Assembly (NCBI GenBank): GCA_003484395.1
Contig: DNCV01000069.1
Location: forward strand, 1 to 9,363
Reading direction: 5' to 3'
Source: Dehalococcoidia bacterium
GTDB lineage: Bacteria; Chloroflexota; Dehalococcoidia; GIF9; UBA5629
Length of the DNA stretch: 9,363 nucleotides
Shown in pieces: positions 1 through 7,013 of this stretch. Numbering within the stretch: the first letter of the stretch is position 1; each line of letters opens with the position of its first letter. A model generated the notes under the pieces. It had not been told where the DNA came from. It did no database searches and saw only the letters and a program-made list of their open reading frames with translations. Both the position numbers and the translations under genes were made by a program.

Positions 1-37
1 TTTGAGACTGCCGCGTCTACCATTCCGCCACTCCGGC
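1..37 (-). tRNA. tRNA-Leu (anticodon CAA), 5' part, cut by window edge
   Basis: Read on the minus strand, positions 37 to 1 give the 5' half of a class II tRNA. The acceptor strand is GCCGGAG, followed by TG. A D-arm follows with GCG/CGC stem and the AATGGTAGA loop, then G26, anticodon stem GCAGT and loop start CTCAAA. U33 is followed by C-A-A, which decodes the leucine codon TTG. The variable arm, T arm and acceptor 3' strand lie beyond the window. The GCCGGAGTGGCGGAATGG opening is characteristic of bacterial tRNA-Leu. A promoter sits about 28 nt upstream. Confidence 0.9.
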
Positions 38-64
38 AAATGAAAGGGGTTTACAGCGCATGGC

Positions 65-93
65 ATTCTATCATTGTTGTCCTGTGTCTGCAA
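65..93 (-). promoter_or_regulatory. sigma-70-type promoter for tRNA-Leu
   Basis: On the minus strand TTGCAG (93-88) and TAGAAT (70-65) are separated by exactly 17 nt. A TG dinucleotide one base before the -10 gives an extended -10 element. Transcription would start near position 58, leaving a leader of about 20 nt before the mature tRNA 5' end at 37. The promoter lies between the end of the upstream PEPCK-like gene and the tRNA, so the tRNA is probably transcribed on its own. Confidence 0.6.
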
Positions 94-112
94 CCGTTCG
101 CATTTTGTCATT

Positions 113-1714
113 TTACTTGACTTCCTTGAATACATTTCTTATGTTACGATCGAGAGAACCGCCGATTTTCTCAACCGCCTCAAAACGAATTCTATTTAAG
201 TCTTTCTGTTTTGCCTCGAACTCATCGCGCAAATATAATTTTTCAGGATGCATATATATATCGTCAACTATTCTTACCGCTTTTGGCACCTTGAAACCCG
301 TTGGAGAATCCGCCCAGTTTTCAATGCCTCCTCTTAACAGGGAATCCAATATGCCCATGGTAAGTTCCAGCCTTATTTGCAAGTAGCGCTCTCCCTCTCC
401 AATTCCTCGAGTATTAAGCAGATAGAAATTTAATTTGGGAAGCCCTTTGATAATTTCATAGAACTTATTGGCGTGTTCGGCGAGATCACCGGCAACAAAG
501 GGATCATAGAAGAACTCGCTTCTGATCTGACCGGCATGAGCAGGATCACCGGCAGAAGATTCCATTGACAGCCCTAACACCATCAAGGCTGCGGCCTGTT
601 CGGCGTTTAGCCGTGATATGGCAGGAATAAGCGGAGCCCGTGTAATCAGGATTAAATTATCGATGTTCTCCACGTCGATATAGGGGCTGGCGTGCATGAA
701 GTCTCTCCTCCTGATGACCGCCCTGCCATTCGAGGTTCTTTGCAAATTGCTGAAATCGAAGTCGCCTTCATCAGTCACATACACATTCTCGCAAAGAGTT
801 TCCTGCCTCAGAAGACCGTAGTAGATTTCCGGTTGCTCACCAGGATTGACTGCCTCGGTCTTTACATATATACCTCCTGCCTCAAAACCATGAAATGAAC
901 CATCGGGCATCAACGTTCCGCCGTCATCCTGGATCACCCATGATTTTTCATGTCCTTTTCTGGCGATAATACGGGAAGTCGTCGTCGTTTTCCCGTTGGC
1001 GCTTAAAGCGATAAGCAGTGTTCTTCTCAATTGATAATCACCGTAAACAGATGCAAGGTAATCTTCACGGCAACCTGCATGCAGGAATATCCCGCCTCGT
1101 CTGGTTTTGGCATCCCAATCTTCGGCAGCAAAGACACCTTTCTTGAACTCTCCTATATAGTTGCCGTTACGAATAATTTTTACGAATCTTCCGTCATTCA
1201 GCATCGCCAGCCGTATAGTAATATCTTTTTGCGAAAGAGGTTTGGATTTATTCAATTCAAAACCTTCATCGGCAAAAAATACGATTTGATATGTTGGTTT
1301 ACTTATCTCCTTTTTCAGTGGAATAAAGAGGTTTCTACCACCATAAGCAACATGCGCAAAACGTTCAGGAACGATCAACCTGACCGTTGTGTTGGTATTG
1401 CCGCTGCCCACCTGGCAGTCGCAACTGATCAAATTTTCCTTACTTAAAACATCTTCGCATTGTTTTAATAGCGCTATTTCATCATTACCGAATGTCGCAT
1501 CGACACTGTTTTTAGTGAACATTGCCGAGCGAGATGTCGGTTCGCTCTCTGCGACAAAGTTGCCATAAATCGTTTTTTTGATGCCCGGCTCTTTCTCTAA
1601 TATCTGTCTGAGCTGCTCCTCAGAAGGGTTCTCTTTCAGTCTGTTCTCAGCGATAGCTCTCGTGTAGATACTATCAACCGTCTCCGCAAATCTATTGACA
1701 TTAAAATCTGGCAT
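113..1714 (-). CDS. divergent ATP-type phosphoenolpyruvate carboxykinase family protein (PckA-like)
   Basis: The product has 533 residues, the normal length for the ATP-dependent PEP carboxykinase family (about 530-540). That family converts oxaloacetate plus ATP to PEP, CO2 and ADP in the cytosol. Landmarks occur in family order: an SRSA segment near 61-64 where PckA has its substrate Arg; YIGEFKKG at 186-193 with the metal/substrate Lys; FLH with the metal His at 212; a P-loop at 236-243 (ALSANGKT); the metal Asp pair D263-D264; NGR with R331; and a C-terminal NTRGIGEGER (434-443) matching the nucleotide-binding loop. Several motifs are eroded: the P-loop lacks its first glycine (consensus GLSGTGKT), and the kinase-2 motif reads QDDGG rather than GDDEH. 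Catalytic residues seem kept, so it may be active with altered nucleotide use, or a repurposed paralogue. The start is supported by GGGAGG (1726-1721) six nt before the ATG. Its own promoter lies upstream. Family is secure, exact reaction is not. Confidence 0.85.
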   Translation of the reverse strand: MPDFNVNRFAETVDSIYTRAIAENRLKENPSEEQLRQILEKEPGIKKTIYGNFVAESEPTSRSAMFTKNSVDATFGNDEIALLKQCEDVLSKENLISCDCQVGSGNTNTTVRLIVPERFAHVAYGGRNLFIPLKKEISKPTYQIVFFADEGFELNKSKPLSQKDITIRLAMLNDGRFVKIIRNGNYIGEFKKGVFAAEDWDAKTRRGGIFLHAGCREDYLASVYGDYQLRRTLLIALSANGKTTTTSRIIARKGHEKSWVIQDDGGTLMPDGSFHGFEAGGIYVKTEAVNPGEQPEIYYGLLRQETLCENVYVTDEGDFDFSNLQRTSNGRAVIRRRDFMHASPYIDVENIDNLILITRAPLIPAISRLNAEQAAALMVLGLSMESSAGDPAHAGQIRSEFFYDPFVAGDLAEHANKFYEIIKGLPKLNFYLLNTRGIGEGERYLQIRLELTMGILDSLLRGGIENWADSPTGFKVPKAVRIVDDIYMHPEKLYLRDEFEAKQKDLNRIRFEAVEKIGGSLDRNIRNVFKEVK

Positions 1715-1789
1715 ATAATTCCTCCCGTAAAACAGTTCTACAAACCAAAGATATCAATAATGCCTGTACGAAATAGTGAAAACATCTCG

Positions 1790-1818
1790 AATATACAGGA
1801 TACATCGTTTTTTGACAA
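1790..1818 (-). promoter_or_regulatory. sigma-70-type promoter of the PEPCK-like gene
   Basis: TTGTCA (1818-1813) and TATATT (1795-1790) are spaced by 17 nt on the minus strand. The transcript would start near 1783, giving a 5' leader of about 70 nt before the ATG at 1714. A 6-bp inverted repeat, CCTGTA (1763-1768) with TACAGG (1794-1799), overlaps the -10 and flanks the start point. It could be an operator, but it is short. The promoter lies between the toxin gene and the PEPCK-like gene and separates their expression. Confidence 0.55.
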
Positions 1819-1867
1819 GCATCTGCACGATTTGGTTGCAGAAATCAGCATTTAAAACGTGTAATAT

Positions 1868-1888
1868 GATGGCCTAGCGGTAGGCATC
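1868..1888 (-). terminator. weak hairpin at the end of the RelE-type toxin gene
   Basis: The toxin stop codon sits inside an imperfect hairpin. On the minus strand GATGCCTA and TAGGCCATC pair around a CCGC loop, with one bulged C. There is no immediate T-run; TTTT occurs about 12 nt further on. It could slow or end transcription of the toxin-antitoxin operon, but it does not meet the usual form of an intrinsic terminator. Confidence 0.25.
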
Positions 1889-2152
1889 TTTTCTGTGCGC
1901 AACGTCTAAAATGAATACTATCTTCATTTCGGAGTCGATCGTATAGAATAGACGATAATCACCGATTCGATACCGGTAAATAGAACTCAACTCGCCTTTC
2001 AGCCGTTTGATATTCGGGCCAAAGAATGGATTATTCCGCAAAACCGGATAAATGTTGTCCTTTATTCTGGAGTAATACTGCTTATGTATCCTCGACGCCG
2101 CCTTTTTCTGAAAAGTCAGCGTCTCAGATATCCGGAACTCATCTGACGATAC
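1874..2152 (-). CDS. relE: RelE/ParE-family toxin, reading frame without a canonical start codon
   Basis: The open frame runs from a stop at 2179-2177 to TAG at 1876-1874. From position 2152 it encodes 92 residues, the usual RelE length. The C-terminal half carries the family signature: NIKRLKGELSSIYRYRIG, then DYRLFYTID, an IVFILD strand, and HRKDAYR at the end. RelE toxins cleave mRNA in the ribosomal A site. The gene follows the ribbon-helix-helix antitoxin directly, with which it overlaps by about 14 nt. No ATG, GTG or TTG occurs in frame before the conserved region. A GGAAGG site (2166-2161) points, at 8 nt spacing, to a GTA codon at 2152-2150. The nearby ATG (2142-2140) overlapping the antitoxin TGA lies in another frame and stops after 8 codons. 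The start given is therefore a guess; the toxin may be silenced, start at a rare codon, or carry a one-base indel. Confidence 0.75.
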   Translation of the reverse strand, partial: VSSDEFRISETLTFQKKAASRIHKQYYSRIKDNIYPVLRNNPFFGPNIKRLKGELSSIYRYRIGDYRLFYTIDSEMKIVFILDVAHRKDAYR

Positions 2153-2381
2153 GATATTTTCCTTCCTTGATGTCTTCTATCGATTGCTTCAGGTTATTTA
2201 GCAATTCTTGATCTTCGAGGATGCCTTTCATTTCTTCATCCGCCACAAAACAGCTCGTATCAACGTAAGCCAGGGCAGCATACTCGATAAAGTTGGATAT
2301 AGTTCTTCGTTCTGAATCCGCTGCGTTCTTAATCTTATTATATGTCGTATCATCTACTCTGACAGTGATAGTCTTCGCCAT
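2139..2381 (-). CDS. ribbon-helix-helix antitoxin of the RelE-type locus
   Basis: This is a protein of 80 residues. Residues 4-10 (TITVRVD) form the DNA-binding beta strand. Two helices, about 13-25 and 27-40 (SERRTISNFIEYAALAYV), complete a CopG/RelB-like ribbon-helix-helix fold. The acidic helical tail, about 47-73, would wrap the toxin, and the protein ends in GKYRIVR. It is expected to neutralise the RelE-family toxin encoded immediately downstream and to repress its own operon as a complex. The ATG has AAGAGG (2394-2389) at 7 nt spacing, and a strong promoter lies just upstream. Antitoxin and toxin frames overlap, as is usual for co-translated pairs. Confidence 0.85.
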   Translation of the reverse strand: MAKTITVRVDDTTYNKIKNAADSERRTISNFIEYAALAYVDTSCFVADEEMKGILEDQELLNNLKQSIEDIKEGKYRIVR

Positions 2382-2400
2382 GTTTTAACCTCTTATGCTA

Positions 2401-2429
2401 ATAGTATTCAAAAATATTCAAATTGTCAA
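2401..2429 (-). promoter_or_regulatory. promoter with internal direct-repeat operator of the RelE-type locus
   Basis: A consensus TTGACA (2429-2424) and TACTAT (2406-2401) are separated by 17 nt on the minus strand. Between and partly over the -10, the octamer TATTCAAA (plus strand) occurs twice, at 2405-2412 and 2415-2422, one helical turn (10 bp) apart. An odd palindrome AATTGTCAATT (2421-2431) covers the -35. Tandem half-sites spaced by a helical turn are typical of ribbon-helix-helix repressors, so this is the likely autoregulatory operator. The promoter starts right after the exporter operon ends (stop at 2449-2451). Confidence 0.7.
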
Positions 2430-2448
2430 TTTTTTAATTATTTTCAGA

Positions 2449-4317
2449 TTAAGCGACGACGGTTTCAAATTGGCTGCGGTAGAGCGCAGCATAGTCTTTA
2501 TTAGCAGCCAGTAATTGCTCATGTTTTCCTTGCTCTACGATATTGCCGTCCTTCATCATCAGGATCATGTCCGCATCCCTGATAGTTGAAAGGCGGTGAG
2601 CAATGACGAAACTGGTCCTCTCCTTCATCAGCTCTTTCATAGCTTTTTGGACCAGGACCTCGGTTCTGGTATCAACCGAGCTCGTCGCCTCATCGAGAAT
2701 CAAAATCGCCGGATTGGCGAGAAACGCCCTTGCTATGGTCAGCAGTTGTTTTTCTCCCTGTGACACATTGCTGGATTCCTCATTGATTTCCAGATCGTAG
2801 CTCTGAGGCAAGGTGCGCACAAAATGATCGACATACGCCATTTTCGCGGCAGCGACTACCTGTTCATCGGTTGCATTTAAATCTCCGTACCGTATATTTT
2901 CCCTGATGGCGCCGTTAAACAGCCATGTGTCCTGCAACACCATACCGAACATGCTGCGAAGATCACTCCTGTTAAACTGTCTGATATCTATGCCGTCAAC
3001 CTTGATAGAACCGCTCTGGACATCATAGAACCGCATGAGCAGTTTTACGATAGTTGTTTTTCCCGCACCCGTCGGCCCGACGATGGCAACCTTCTGCCCG
3101 GGAAGTATGTCCGCTGAAAAGTTGTTAATAACCGGTTTATCGGGCAAGTAGCCGAAGCTGACATTGCGGAACGACACGGCGCCACGCGGGTTCGCCAGCT
3201 TTACGGGGTTCGCCGGCTCGGCTGCTTCTTCTTCTGCATCCAGAAACTCAAAGACACGCTCCGCTGCCGCCGCCGTTGATTGCAGCACATTGGCGATGTT
3301 GGCGGTCTGGGTTATCGGCATGTTGAATGATCGGACGTACTGTATGAAGGCGAGGATATCGCCGACTCCTATGCTGCCGATGATGGCAAGATATCCCCCC
3401 AGGATGCTTACCGCCACGTATGCCAGGTTGCCCACAAAGCTCATCAGAGGCATGATCAGACCGGACAGAAACTGGGACATCATGGACGACCCGTAAAGCT
3501 CTTTATTCAATCGATCGAATTGCTGTATCGATTTTTCTTCTCCATTGAAAGCCTTCATTACGATATGACCGCCGTACATTTCCTCAACATGCCCGTTCAT
3601 ATGTCCCAGGTATTCCTGCTGCTTTTTGTAATAACCTTGAGACGTCTTAATAACGCGGCCGACAAGTATCGCGGAAAGAGGCAATATGGCAAGAGCAACA
3701 AGCGTCATCAGCCAGCTTATAGTGAGCATCATTACCAGCACGCCGACAATGGTTGTCAGCGAGCTGACTATCTGGAAAAGGTTCTGCGTCAGTGTTGTAT
3801 TGATGGTATCGATATCATTGGTTACATGGCTCTGAACTTCACCGTGAGACTTCGTATCAAAATATTTGAGAGGGAGACGTTTTATCTTTTCCGATACGTC
3901 TTTTCTCAGATTATAGGTGACTTTCATGGCTATTCCTGCCATGATATAGCCCTGAATGTAGTTGAATGCAGCGCTCAACAGATACAAGCCGATCAGAACA
4001 AGTACTATATTGCCTATATAGCTGAAGTCTATTGCCGCCCCTGACAGATGCATTGCTTTTGCCACAACGCCTTCAAATAATTTCGTCAATGCATTGCCCA
4101 ATAACTTGGGCCCGATTATGGAGAACACCGTACCGGCGATGGCGAAAGCTAAAACAACAATCAACGAGATACGATACGGCTTCAAATATCTGAGGAAGGC
4201 AATCATGGTTTTTTTGAAGCTCCTGGGCTTATCACCCGGCATCATTGCCGCATGCATAGACCCTCCACCCATGGGGCCGCGTCCGCCGCGTTGCGGCCTA
4301 CCACCTCGCTGCATCAT
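2449..4317 (-). CDS. heterodimeric ABC exporter, subunit with canonical Walker B and degenerate signature
   Basis: The protein has 622 residues and fuses a six-helix exporter domain to an ATPase domain. After an Arg/Gly/Met-rich N-terminus (1-30), helices lie near 51-72, 100-122, 183-203, 204-222, 284-306 and 310-328. The nucleotide-binding domain has Walker A GPTGAGKT (414-421), Q-loop Q462, Walker B ILILDE with catalytic E543, and switch His H574. The ABC signature is degenerate: VSQGE (518-522) in place of LSGGQ. This complements the partner, which has the intact signature but a defective Walker B. The pair thus forms one consensus and one degenerate ATP site, as in the BmrCD, LmrCD and TM287/288 class of drug or lipid exporters. 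The substrate cannot be told from sequence. Its ATG overlaps the partner's stop (ATGATG), with AGGAGG at 4333-4328, which indicates translational coupling. A second ATG follows at once, so the start may be one codon later. Confidence 0.92.
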   Translation of the reverse strand: MMQRGGRPQRGGRGPMGGGSMHAAMMPGDKPRSFKKTMIAFLRYLKPYRISLIVVLAFAIAGTVFSIIGPKLLGNALTKLFEGVVAKAMHLSGAAIDFSYIGNIVLVLIGLYLLSAAFNYIQGYIMAGIAMKVTYNLRKDVSEKIKRLPLKYFDTKSHGEVQSHVTNDIDTINTTLTQNLFQIVSSLTTIVGVLVMMLTISWLMTLVALAILPLSAILVGRVIKTSQGYYKKQQEYLGHMNGHVEEMYGGHIVMKAFNGEEKSIQQFDRLNKELYGSSMMSQFLSGLIMPLMSFVGNLAYVAVSILGGYLAIIGSIGVGDILAFIQYVRSFNMPITQTANIANVLQSTAAAAERVFEFLDAEEEAAEPANPVKLANPRGAVSFRNVSFGYLPDKPVINNFSADILPGQKVAIVGPTGAGKTTIVKLLMRFYDVQSGSIKVDGIDIRQFNRSDLRSMFGMVLQDTWLFNGAIRENIRYGDLNATDEQVVAAAKMAYVDHFVRTLPQSYDLEINEESSNVSQGEKQLLTIARAFLANPAILILDEATSSVDTRTEVLVQKAMKELMKERTSFVIAHRLSTIRDADMILMMKDGNIVEQGKHEQLLAANKDYAALYRSQFETVVA

Positions 4318-6539
4318 GAGACCAATTCCTCCTGGGACAACTGTGACAGCGCAATTTCACGGTAGACCGCACAATTCTTCAGCAGCTCATTATGAGTACC
4401 GATGCCGCAGACCTCTCCGTTATCAAGCACGACAATCTGCTCTGCGCCCATGATCGCGCTTATGCGCTGCGTGACGATCAGCACCGTCGCATTGCCTGTC
4501 TCCTTTTTCAGCGCTTTCCGTAGAGCCGCATCGGTCTTGAAATCAAGTGCCGAGAAGCTATCATCGAATATATATATATCAGGTTTCCTGGCAAGCGCCC
4601 GGGCTATAGACAGCCTCTGCTTCTGTCCGCCGGACAGGTTATTGCCACCCTGGGAGACGAACGTATCATAGCCCTCGTCCGACGTTGTGATAAAGTCCAG
4701 CGCCTGAGCAGTTTCTGCGTATTTGGAAATCTCCAGCTCGGTCGCATTTTCATCAGCGTATTGTATATTGCTCTTTATCGTTCCGGAGAATAGCACTGCG
4801 TTTTGGGGGACATAGCCGATTTTTTCTCTCAAACTATGCTGGGTCACTTCACGTACATCGACACCACCTACCAGAACTTTGCCGCCGGTAACGTCATGGA
4901 AGCGCAGGATTAGATTAATCAGGGTCGACTTGCCGCTTCCCGTGCTTCCGATCAATGCCGTCGTCTGGCCTGGCTTTGCCGTGAACGATATATGTTTCAG
5001 AAGGTCATCGTCAGCGCCCGAATATCGGAAGCTGACATTCTGAAATTCGACAACTCCTTTAAGGTCATCTGCGAATTTCACCGGTTTCTCGGGATCTTTG
5101 ATGGCAGGTTCGGTTTCGAGCACTTCGTTTATCCTGTTAGCGGAAACGGTGGCGCGGGGCATCATAATGAACATGAATGACACCATAAAAAAGGAAAAAA
5201 TGATCTGTGTGGCATATTGCATAAAAGCCATCATATCGCCAACCAGCGTTGTGCCGGCGTCAACCTGATGAGAACCAATCCACAAAATCAGCAGCATTAC
5301 GCTATTCATAATCAGCATCATCGAAGGCATCATGAATACCATTACCTTGTTGACGAACAGGCCGGTCTTTCTCAGGTCGTCATTAGCTCTATCGAATTTC
5401 TCCTCTTCGTAGCGCTGCGTATTGAATGCGCGTATCACCATCAAACCTGAAAGTATTTCGCGGGTTACCATATTGAGTTTATCAACCAGCTTCTGGATTA
5501 ATATGAATTTCGGCACTGTGATACTGAATACCGTCGTGACCATGGTGAGCATTACAACCACCGCTGCGGCGATTATCCACAACATCGACGGATCTGCGCC
5601 GGCAACTTTGATAATGCCACCTATACCCACAATGGGCGCATAGAAAACGACGCGGAATAGCATTACTATAAGCATTTGAATTTGCGTAATATCGTTGGTC
5701 GATCGTGTGATTAAAGAGGCCGTGGAAAATGTATCGAATTCAGTAGCGGAGAAACTCTCAACCCTGACAAACAGTTTTCTGCGAAGGTCTCTTCCCAATG
5801 CCGCCGCAACCCTTGCCGACAAAAAACCCACTGTAATGGAACAAGCCGCACTAAACAGCGTGAGCAAAAACATCAGCAGACCGATTCTGAGCATATACAT
5901 GGTCTGTATGCCGGAGATATCCATCCCGATCGTTTTGTACTCGGACGAAATGTAGGTGAAGGAATATTGCTTCGTGAGATTGTGAGGAAGCGATTTCATC
6001 TGCGTTTCAATCACGCTTCGGATGCCAGCCACCTGTGAAGACGGCAACTGTGCGATTATGGCAAAGGGGTCTGTACCTGCGGGAATTTGCAGAGACATAC
6101 CTGCAAATGCCGTCGCTCCTCCCTTCTCTATCGCATAAATAATCGGGATGTACCTGCCTAAAATTGCATCCAGCTTATCCAGCTCTGCGCTGCCCGTAGC
6201 ATTCAGTTTGTACAGCGGCTCCGCTGCAATCAGCGGGTATTCTTCTGAAGCATGGGCATAATCAATAGAAGAAAGAGTATCCCTGCTCAGAAGTATGTAA
6301 TCCGCCGTTACCCCGGCTTTATCTTCTTCCGACATGAATAGAGTGAGTTTACTTAATTCACTCGCCCTGATCGCCTGGGGAACAGAGCTTTCAATACCGT
6401 TTTGCTGTATTCCCACATTGACTATATTGGACATAAGGCCGGGCAATGACAGATCGCTCATTGCCTGGGCGAATAACAGGACAAAAATAGCTGCGATGAA
6501 CCAGGCATAAGGCCTGAGATGTTTAATCAGTTTCAGCAT
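4314..6539 (-). CDS. heterodimeric ABC exporter, subunit with large extracytoplasmic insert and degenerate Walker B
   Basis: The protein has 741 residues, well above the ~580-600 usual for half-exporters. The extra length is a hydrophilic insert of about 165 residues (45-210) between helix 1 (12-28) and helix 2 (215-240), predicted to face outside. BmrD-type subunits also carry an extracellular domain here. Further helices lie near 290-312, 318-340, 398-420 and 437-460. The ATPase domain has Walker A GSTGSGKST (531-539), Q-loop Q579 and a perfect signature LSGGQ (635-639). Walker B is IFDD with Asp660 where the catalytic Glu belongs, and Q691 replaces the switch His. These changes mark the degenerate-site partner of a heterodimeric exporter, which works with the next gene's product in the cytoplasmic membrane. 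Its ATG lies 6 nt after the mazF stop with no clear Shine-Dalgarno site, which suggests coupling to mazF translation. Confidence 0.92.
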   Translation of the reverse strand: MLKLIKHLRPYAWFIAAIFVLLFAQAMSDLSLPGLMSNIVNVGIQQNGIESSVPQAIRASELSKLTLFMSEEDKAGVTADYILLSRDTLSSIDYAHASEEYPLIAAEPLYKLNATGSAELDKLDAILGRYIPIIYAIEKGGATAFAGMSLQIPAGTDPFAIIAQLPSSQVAGIRSVIETQMKSLPHNLTKQYSFTYISSEYKTIGMDISGIQTMYMLRIGLLMFLLTLFSAACSITVGFLSARVAAALGRDLRRKLFVRVESFSATEFDTFSTASLITRSTNDITQIQMLIVMLFRVVFYAPIVGIGGIIKVAGADPSMLWIIAAAVVVMLTMVTTVFSITVPKFILIQKLVDKLNMVTREILSGLMVIRAFNTQRYEEEKFDRANDDLRKTGLFVNKVMVFMMPSMMLIMNSVMLLILWIGSHQVDAGTTLVGDMMAFMQYATQIIFSFFMVSFMFIMMPRATVSANRINEVLETEPAIKDPEKPVKFADDLKGVVEFQNVSFRYSGADDDLLKHISFTAKPGQTTALIGSTGSGKSTLINLILRFHDVTGGKVLVGGVDVREVTQHSLREKIGYVPQNAVLFSGTIKSNIQYADENATELEISKYAETAQALDFITTSDEGYDTFVSQGGNNLSGGQKQRLSIARALARKPDIYIFDDSFSALDFKTDAALRKALKKETGNATVLIVTQRISAIMGAEQIVVLDNGEVCGIGTHNELLKNCAVYREIALSQLSQEELVS

Positions 6540-6545
6540 TACTGT

Positions 6546-6881
6546 CTACGCAATAATCTCATTCAAGCCTTCAAAGGACTGGGCGAGCTGTTCATGAGAT
6601 ACTTTGCATATTCGGCTTCGTAATCTATCCGTTGAAAGTGTTCGGATTTGACTAATTTTAAGCCACGAGCGTTTAGGCAAATCGGCATCCTTTAGCTCCA
6701 GCGTTAGGGGGTACCCGGCCCTTTGAGATTGACTTGTAATTGCCATAACTATTGCCGTTCCCGAGTGTTCATTGAAAATATCGTGACTAAGGATCAGGAC
6801 AGGGCGGAGGCTGGTCTGCTCGTGACCTTGACCGGGGCTGAGATCAGCCCAAAGGATATCACCTCTTAGTATTCGGGCCAT
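6546..6881 (-). CDS. mazF: MazF/PemK-family endoribonuclease toxin
   Basis: The 111-residue product has the standard length and motif order of MazF: RGDILWADL (6-14), a flexible loop SPGQGHEQ, then RPVLILS (26-32), AITSQ (48-51 region) and WLKISQIRTL (73-82). R26 and T49 match the catalytic Arg and Thr of Bacillus-type MazF. The enzyme cleaves single-stranded mRNA at short sequence motifs and is held inactive by a MazE-type antitoxin. All core motifs are present, so the toxin looks functional. The start overlaps the end of a short upstream frame by 16 nt, and the exporter gene begins 6 nt downstream. The likely promoter for the whole unit is at 7042-7014. Confidence 0.92.
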   Translation of the reverse strand: MARILRGDILWADLSPGQGHEQTSLRPVLILSHDIFNEHSGTAIVMAITSQSQRAGYPLTLELKDADLPKRSWLKISQIRTLSTDRLRSRICKVSHEQLAQSFEGLNEIIA

Positions 6882-6982
6882 CGCCGCATATCCTCAACGA
6901 GTCCTTCCTCGGCAATAGCCTTTTCAGATTCCGTTTGAAGTTTAACGCATTCTTTTGCCAGGCGTGTCCGCTTCAATCGCAA
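6866..6982 (-). pseudogene. remnant or very short form of the MazF-partner antitoxin
   Basis: This frame ends 16 nt inside mazF, the position expected of its antitoxin. From a TTG at 6982 it encodes 38 residues: a basic RLKRTRLAKE helix, an acidic segment ESEKAIAEEGLVED, and MRRWPEY at the end. It resembles only the C-terminal, toxin-binding part of a MazE-type antitoxin. No ribbon-helix-helix or AbrB-type DNA-binding domain precedes it. The frame stays open upstream to a stop near 7013 but has no ATG or GTG. An AGGAGG at 7005-7000 would place translation start at GGC or GAA codons (6994-6989). Either the start codon was lost, the N-terminus was deleted, or a 38-residue protein is made from TTG. 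Type and start are uncertain. Confidence 0.45.
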
Positions 6983-7013
6983 TAATTTTTCGCCGACAGC
7001 CTCCTGATATTAC

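Noticed and set aside
38..112. Possible intrinsic terminator between the PEPCK-like gene and the tRNA.
   Set aside because: No stable GC stem followed by a T-run was found; the stretch is better explained by the tRNA promoter.
1835..1849. A 15-nt segment, GTTGCAGAAATCAGC, that recurs with one mismatch at 8971-8985.
   Set aside because: By rough count, a few 15-mer pairs with at most one mismatch are expected by chance in a window of this size, and the flanks do not match.
2140..2142. ATG overlapping the antitoxin stop (ATGA) as the toxin start.
   Set aside because: It reads only 8 codons before TGA and is out of frame with the conserved toxin body; no slippery sequence suggests programmed frameshifting.
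3520..4044. Plus-strand open frame of 174 codons opposite the exporter gene, plus similar long plus-strand frames elsewhere.
   Set aside because: They lie antisense to well-supported genes, show no recognisable domains and have compositions typical of shadow frames.
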